Of a stretch of DNA of 64,000 bases, positions 59,867 to 64,000 are shown piece by piece. Position 1 is the stretch's first letter; the number at the start of each line of letters is the position of its first letter. The notes beneath the pieces are model-generated. The model was not told the DNA's origin. It saw only the letters and a program-made list of their open reading frames with translations, and ran no database searches. This DNA comes from Taklimakanibacter albus (GTDB lineage: Bacteria; Pseudomonadota; Alphaproteobacteria; Rhizobiales; Aestuariivirgaceae). The stretch lies in NCBI RefSeq assembly GCF_016595235.1, contig NZ_JAENHL010000004.1, forward strand, positions 1 to 64,000, in the 5' to 3' direction. A program made the translations under genes and the position numbers.

Positions 59867-60718
59867 ATGTCGCCTTATGTCGTATCCACCGAGTGGCTGG
59901 CCGAGCGTCTCGATGCGCCGGACATCGCGATCATCGACGCTTCCTGGCATCTGCCGACGGCGAAGCGGGACGCCAAGGCCGAGTTCCAGGCAGCGCGCAT
60001 TCCGGGCGCCCAGTTCTTCGATCTCGACGATATTTCCGACACCACGACGAGCCTGCCCCACATGCTGCCGAGCCCCGAGAAATTCGCCTCGCGCATGCGG
60101 AAGCTCGGCATCGGCGACGGCAAGAAGGTGATCGCCTATGATACCGCCGGACTGTTCTCGGCGGCGCGCGCCTGGTGGATGTTCCGCATCTTCGGTCATG
60201 ACGATGTCGCGGTGCTCGATGGCGGCTTCCCGAAATGGAAGGCGGAAGGCCGCGCGGTCGACGAGGACCCGCCGGGCAAGCCGCAGGAACGGCATTTTTC
60301 GGCGCGTGTCCAGTCGATGATGGTGCGCGACAAGGCCGATGTCCTGGGAGCGATCAAATCCGGCAAGAGCCAGATTGCCGATGCGCGCTCGCCCGGCCGC
60401 TTCACCGGCGCCGAGCCCGAGCCCCGTCCCGGCGTCCGCTCAGGCCATATGCCTGGCGCCGCCAATGTCCACTACGCCACGCTGCTCAACAAGGACGGCA
60501 CGCTCAAATCACCCGACGAGATCGCCAAGATCTTCGCGGCAGCCGGCATCGATGTAAAGAAGCCGGTCATCACCTCCTGCGGATCGGGCGTCACCGCCGC
60601 GATCCTGACACTTGGCCTCACCCTCATCGGCGCCAAGGAGCATGCGCTTTACGATGGCTCCTGGAGCGAATGGGGTGCGGCCGCCGATACTCCCGTTGCA
60701 ACAGGACCCGCTACATGA
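59867..60718 (+). CDS. sseA: 3-mercaptopyruvate/thiosulfate sulfurtransferase
   Basis: A 283-aa two-rhodanese-domain enzyme. The N-terminal domain has VVSTEWLAERL and PGAQFFDLDDISDTTTSLPHM; the C-terminal active loop is SCGSGVTAAI, whose CGSGVT form is that of mercaptopyruvate sulfurtransferases (thiosulfate enzymes have CRKGVT). It moves sulfur from 3-mercaptopyruvate to an acceptor. It lies 12 bases after the AlaX gene and overlaps the next gene by four bases, so it shares the operon and a sulfur-amino-acid role. Confidence 0.92.
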   Translation: MSPYVVSTEWLAERLDAPDIAIIDASWHLPTAKRDAKAEFQAARIPGAQFFDLDDISDTTTSLPHMLPSPEKFASRMRKLGIGDGKKVIAYDTAGLFSAARAWWMFRIFGHDDVAVLDGGFPKWKAEGRAVDEDPPGKPQERHFSARVQSMMVRDKADVLGAIKSGKSQIADARSPGRFTGAEPEPRPGVRSGHMPGAANVHYATLLNKDGTLKSPDEIAKIFAAAGIDVKKPVITSCGSGVTAAILTLGLTLIGAKEHALYDGSWSEWGAAADTPVATGPAT

Positions 60719-61944
60719 CTCATGCCGACCTCCTCGACCGTTATGCCGAACTGATCGTCCGCTCCGGCGTCAATGTCACCGCCGGACAGGAACTGGTCAT
60801 GACGGCGCCTGTCGACGCCGTGCCGCTGGTGCGCCGTATCACCGAACATGCCTACAAGGCCGGCGCGACCTTGGTCACGACCTTCTATGGCGATGATGAA
60901 GCGACGCTCGCCCGTTTCGCCCATGCCGACGACAAGAGCTTCGACACCGCCCCGGCCTGGCTCTTCGACGGCTTCGCCAACGCCTTCAAGGCGGGTGCGG
61001 CGCGGCTCGCCATCATCGGTGAGGACCCGTCTCTGCTCGCCGGACAGGATCCCGACAAGGTGACGCGCGCCAACCGCGCCCGCTCCAAGGCCTATCGCCC
61101 CGCCCTCGAGCTCATCGCCGGCCACGCCATCAACTGGTGTGTCGCCGCCGCGGCGACGCCCGCCTGGGCGCGCTCGGTATTTCCCGGCAAGGCGCCCGCC
61201 GAAGCGCTCGATGCCTTGTGGCGCGCCATCTACACCTGCAGCCGCGCCGACACGCCCGATCCGGTCGCGGCCTGGGTCGAGCATTCGCGCAAGCTGCGCC
61301 AGCGCACCGACTTCCTCAATGGCAAGCGTTATCAGGCGCTAAAATACAAAGGCCCCGGCACCGACCTGACGCTCGGCCTCGTCGACGGCCATGTCTGGAA
61401 GGGCGGCGCCTCGACGGCGAAGAACGGCGTCACCTGCAACCCGAATATCCCGACCGAGGAAGTCTTCACCATGCCGCATAAGGACAGGGTGGACGGCATC
61501 CTGTCCTCGACCAAGCCGCTGTCCTATCAGGGCACCTTCATCGAAGGCATCAAGGTGCGCTTCGAGGCTGGCCGCATCGTCGAATCCCATGCCGACAAGG
61601 GCGCCGATATCTTCGCCACCATGATCGCGACCGACGAAGGCGCCGCCCGCCTCGGCGAAGTGGCGCTGGTGCCGCATTCCTCGCCGATCTCGGCGAGCGG
61701 CATCGTCTTCAACAACACGCTCTTCGACGAGAACGCCGCCTGCCACATCGCGGTGGGTCAATCCTACAGCGACACACTCGCCAATGGCGGCAGCCTGAGC
61801 AAGGACGCGCTCGCCGCCGCCGGCGCCAATGCGAGCCTCATTCATGTCGACTGGATGATCGGCTCAGGCGCGCTCGACATCGACGGCGTCCTGGCCGATG
61901 GCCGCACCGAGCCTTTGATGCGCAAGGGCGAGTGGGCGGCCTGA
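60715..61944 (+). CDS. M29-family aminopeptidase
   Basis: A 409-aa metallopeptidase of the thermophilic aminopeptidase family. MTHADLLDRYAELIVRSGVN opens it; the metal-binding end has EEVFTMPHKDRVDGILSSTK, then GARLGEVALVPHSSPIS, and a final HVDWMIGSGALDIDG. These correspond to the Glu, His and Asp ligands of M29 enzymes, which use Co2+ or Zn2+. The ATG overlaps the sulfurtransferase stop (ATGA). Last gene of the operon; the repeats at 61968-62051 and the terminator follow. Confidence 0.9.
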   Translation: MTHADLLDRYAELIVRSGVNVTAGQELVMTAPVDAVPLVRRITEHAYKAGATLVTTFYGDDEATLARFAHADDKSFDTAPAWLFDGFANAFKAGAARLAIIGEDPSLLAGQDPDKVTRANRARSKAYRPALELIAGHAINWCVAAAATPAWARSVFPGKAPAEALDALWRAIYTCSRADTPDPVAAWVEHSRKLRQRTDFLNGKRYQALKYKGPGTDLTLGLVDGHVWKGGASTAKNGVTCNPNIPTEEVFTMPHKDRVDGILSSTKPLSYQGTFIEGIKVRFEAGRIVESHADKGADIFATMIATDEGAARLGEVALVPHSSPISASGIVFNNTLFDENAACHIAVGQSYSDTLANGGSLSKDALAAAGANASLIHVDWMIGSGALDIDGVLADGRTEPLMRKGEWAA

Positions 61945-61967
61945 GCGTTGCCGGGGTCCGCTGATAT

Positions 61968-62051
61968 TCCCCTGTAGAAATACAGGGGACTCTGCAGCGG
62001 ATTATCAGGGGATTAGCAGGGATCTACAGGGATTTCCGAATTCCCCTGTTA
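61968..62051. repeat. Cluster of CAGGGGAT-type repeats and a perfect hairpin
   Basis: TCCCCTGTA, GAAA loop, TACAGGGGA form a perfect 9-bp hairpin at 61968-61989. It is followed by CAGGGGAT at 62006, CAGGGAT at 62017 and CAGGGAT at 62027 (spacing 11 and 10 bp, one helical turn) and by TTCCCCTGTTA on the other strand at 62041. The run lies in a gene-free 204-bp interval between two convergent operons. Confidence 0.55.
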
Positions 62052-62101
62052 TTCTCGGGGCCGGATGAGGTTGAGATAGCATCGTTAGGCCCAATTGCGC
62101 A

Positions 62102-62134
62102 AAAAATCCCCGCTCCACAGGAGCGGGGATTTTT
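62102..62134. terminator. Strong bidirectional intrinsic terminator
   Basis: A 15-bp perfect stem (62102-62116 with 62120-62134), three-base loop ACA, GC-rich core CCCCGCTCC/GGAGCGGGG and A/T runs on both sides. It lies between the M29 peptidase operon and the Aap-type ABC genes and should stop transcripts from both directions. Confidence 0.9.
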
Positions 62135-62148
62135 GTTTTAAGTCGTCC

Positions 62149-62925
62149 TTAGTGCAGGATCTGGCTGAGGAAGAGCTTGGTGCGCTCGCTCTTCGGGTTG
62201 TTGAAGAACTCGACCGGCGAGTTCTGCTCGATGATCTGGCCCTGATCCATGAAGATCACGCGGTTGGCGACCTGACGGGCAAAGCCCATTTCGTGGGTGA
62301 CGCATATCATCGTCATGCCCGATTGCGCCAGATCGACCATCACTTCCAAGACTTCCTTGATCATTTCCGGATCGAGCGCCGAGGTCGGCTCATCGAACAG
62401 CATGATCTTGGGGTTCATGCACAGCGAGCGGGCAATCGCCACGCGCTGCTGCTGGCCGCCCGACAATTGGCCCGGATATTTGTTCGCCTGCTCGGGGATC
62501 TTCACGCGGGTGAGATATTTCATCGCCGCGGCTTCGGCATCGGCCTTCGACATCTTGCGCACCCAGATCGGCGCCAGCGTGCAGTTTTCGAGCACGGTCA
62601 GATGCGGGAAGAGATTGAAGTGCTGGAACACCATGCCGACCTCGCGGCGCACTTCGTCGATGCGCTTGAGATCATTGGTGAGCTCGTTGCCGTCGACGAT
62701 GATCTGACCCGACTGGTGCTCTTCCAGGCGGTTGATGCAGCGGATGAGAGTGGACTTGCCGGAGCCCGACGGGCCGCAGATGACGATGCGTTCGCCACGA
62801 TCAACGGAGAGATTGATGTCCCGCAGCACATGGAACTCACCATACCACTTGTTGACGCCGAGCAGCTGGATCGCCACCTCGCCGGCTTCGTTCTTTTCCA
62901 CCCTTTGAGCAGATGCCTGAGCCAT
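62149..62925 (-). CDS. Amino-acid ABC transporter ATP-binding protein (AapP type, second system)
   Basis: A 258-aa ATPase of the polar amino-acid group. Walker [10 protein letters not shown]-loop [17 protein letters not shown], signature [15 protein letters not shown], Walker [17 protein letters not shown] and H-loop VTHEMGFAR are complete. The ATG at 62925 overlaps the permease stop (TGATG); a TTG at 62928 is in frame. A short N-terminal tail ([15 protein letters not shown]) distinguishes it from the ATPase at 10187. It is the last gene of a minus-strand ABC operon that continues beyond the window. Confidence 0.93.
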   Translation of the reverse strand: MAQASAQRVEKNEAGEVAIQLLGVNKWYGEFHVLRDINLSVDRGERIVICGPSGSGKSTLIRCINRLEEHQSGQIIVDGNELTNDLKRIDEVRREVGMVFQHFNLFPHLTVLENCTLAPIWVRKMSKADAEAAAMKYLTRVKIPEQANKYPGQLSGGQQQRVAIARSLCMNPKIMLFDEPTSALDPEMIKEVLEVMVDLAQSGMTMICVTHEMGFARQVANRVIFMDQGQIIEQNSPVEFFNNPKSERTKLFLSQILH

Positions 62926-64000
62926 CAAATCCCTCTTCTTTTATGGCCGGTCGCGAGCCGGCGTTCCATGAATAGCGAATAGCGCGACATGGCGAAACAG
63001 AAAACCCAGAACATCAAGGCAGCGACAAAGTAACCTGTGGTTCCGGTTTGTGGCGACACCCATTTAGGGTCGCTGAAGCTGGCATTGATGATGCCCAGAA
63101 GGTCGAAAAGACCAATGATGAGCACCAGGGTCGTGTCCTTGAACAGGCTGATGAAGGCGTTGACGATGCCGGGAATGACGATCTTGAGCGCCTGCGGCAG
63201 GACGATCAGGTTCATCATCCGCCAATAGGACAACCCCAGCGCCTGGGCCGCCTCATACTGTCCCCTGGGAATGGCCTGCAGGCCGCCACGCACTGTTTCC
63301 GCCATATAGGCCGCCGAGAACAGCGCCGTACCGACCAACGCACGCAGCAGTTTGTCGAAATTCGTGCCCTCCGGCAGGAACAGCGGCAGCATGATGCTGG
63401 CCATGAACAGCACGGTGATCAGCGGCACGCCGCGCCAGACCTCGATGAAGACGATCGAGAACAGCCGTACCACCACCATCTTCGAGCGCCGCCCTAAGGC
63501 GAGCAGAATGCCCAAGGGAAGTGCCGCGACAATGCCGGTGACGGCGACCACGAGCGTCACCAGGAGACCGCCCCATTGCTGGGTCTCGACCTGCACCAGA
63601 CCGAAATCGGCGGTAACCAGCACGAGCACGGCGATGATTGCCGAGACCGCCCCGACCCATCCGAGCAGCGCCGAACGTGCGGCGATGTCCCTGGTCGAAG
63701 CCCTATGCCCGATCGACAGGACGGCGGCGGCGGTCAGCAGCAAGAGATTGATTAAGGTGGCGACGGAGATGAATCCGCCAAAGGCGTTTATCTCTGGCAT
63801 CGAGACGAAGAGGGAGACAAGCCAGATAGCCACGGCAATGCCCGCCAGTATAAGCGCGAGCTTGTTGCGTTGTATCCCCTCCTCGATGCCAAAGGCGGCG
63901 ATCGGAACGACGAGCGCCGAGAACAGCAAAGCCCCGGTGATGAAGTAGATTGTCGCGCTCGACAGGTTGAGATTTCCGCCGGTCAAGAGCACGAAAGTCA
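62925..64000 (-). CDS. Amino-acid ABC transporter permease (AapM type, cut by window edge)
   Basis: About 358 residues are visible and the frame runs off the right end, so the N terminus is missing. The core has [20 protein letters not shown], then LPLFLPEG, and the EAA loop [20 protein letters not shown] with [20 protein letters not shown]. This is AapM-like: the extra helices before the core and the FIEVWRG...P...MLPLFLPEG segment match the first system's second permease. It overlaps the ATPase gene by one base. Binding protein and first permease are expected to the right of the window. Confidence 0.92.
   Translation of the reverse strand, partial: TFVLLTGGNLNLSSATIYFITGALLFSALVVPIAAFGIEEGIQRNKLALILAGIAVAIWLVSLFVSMPEINAFGGFISVATLINLLLLTAAAVLSIGHRASTRDIAARSALLGWVGAVSAIIAVLVLVTADFGLVQVETQQWGGLLVTLVVAVTGIVAALPLGILLALGRRSKMVVVRLFSIVFIEVWRGVPLITVLFMASIMLPLFLPEGTNFDKLLRALVGTALFSAAYMAETVRGGLQAIPRGQYEAAQALGLSYWRMMNLIVLPQALKIVIPGIVNAFISLFKDTTLVLIIGLFDLLGIINASFSDPKWVSPQTGTTGYFVAALMFWVFCFAMSRYSLFMERRLATGHKRRGI

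Noticed and set aside
62006-62051. CRISPR-like repeats
   Set aside because: Units are 7-8 bp at 10-11 bp spacing, far too short for repeats with spacers, and no cas gene is present.

Overview
The window is GC-rich, densely coded chromosomal DNA from an alphaproteobacterium, most likely of the order Hyphomicrobiales (Rhizobiales). This rests on several things seen together: the block valS - PopZ-type DUF2497 protein - TolC - isoaspartate methyltransferase, the order tuf / tRNA-Gly / tRNA-Tyr / rlmB, two Aap-type amino-acid ABC systems, a promoter of the alphaproteobacterial EcfG stress sigma factor, and an intergenic palindrome of the rhizobial type. No rRNA, CRISPR array, insertion sequence or integrase was seen. 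Species cannot be named from the sequence alone.

Layout. 0-4.6 kb: translation genes (tuf start, tRNA-Gly, tRNA-Tyr, rlmB, tRNA-Thr), a drug-efflux MFS protein, nadE and two small genes. 4.6-10.9 kb: a LysR regulator facing a Cys/Met-type PLP lyase and a complete aapJQMP-like transporter, which looks like one unit for taking up and cleaving an amino acid. 10.9-12.6 kb: an EcfG-type promoter in front of four small basic or membrane genes resembling the yqjD-yqjE-yqjK stress operon. 12.6-20 kb: valS, a PilZ protein, PopZ-like protein, TolC, isoaspartate methyltransferase, tRNA-Cys, tRNA-Asn and a decayed ribbon-helix-helix remnant.

20-46 kb is accessory territory rich in regulator-plus-enzyme modules: a winged-helix/TPR regulator, an NmrA-like protein, an AraC regulator with a metallo-beta-lactamase, an alpha/beta hydrolase and an NDH-2-like enzyme, an ArsR/SRPBCC pair with a palindromic operator, a three-gene periplasmic molybdenum dehydrogenase (Mo subunit, 2Fe-2S subunit, tri-heme cytochrome) plus a PAP2 phosphatase, a DHFR-like gene behind a hairpin that covers its ribosome binding site, a frameshifted VOC gene, a bdcA/bdcR-like pair with twin operators, a GGDEF protein with a damaged EAL domain, and a pirin / YcaC / YcaC operon opposite a LysR gene.

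47.9-57.9 kb is the most unusual stretch. It encodes a secreted caspase-like protease, an L,D-transpeptidase, a double NTF2-like protein, a secreted FecR-like protein, a CHASE2 membrane protein without any output domain, and three tandem secreted metzincin-like metalloproteases, of which the third has lost its catalytic glutamate and its third zinc ligand. This is the best candidate for an undescribed envelope-located system. 58-62 kb carries a tight operon of sulfur and amino-acid genes (cysteine-synthase family, alanyl-tRNA editing, sulfurtransferase, M29 peptidase). The window ends inside a second Aap-type transporter read on the minus strand.
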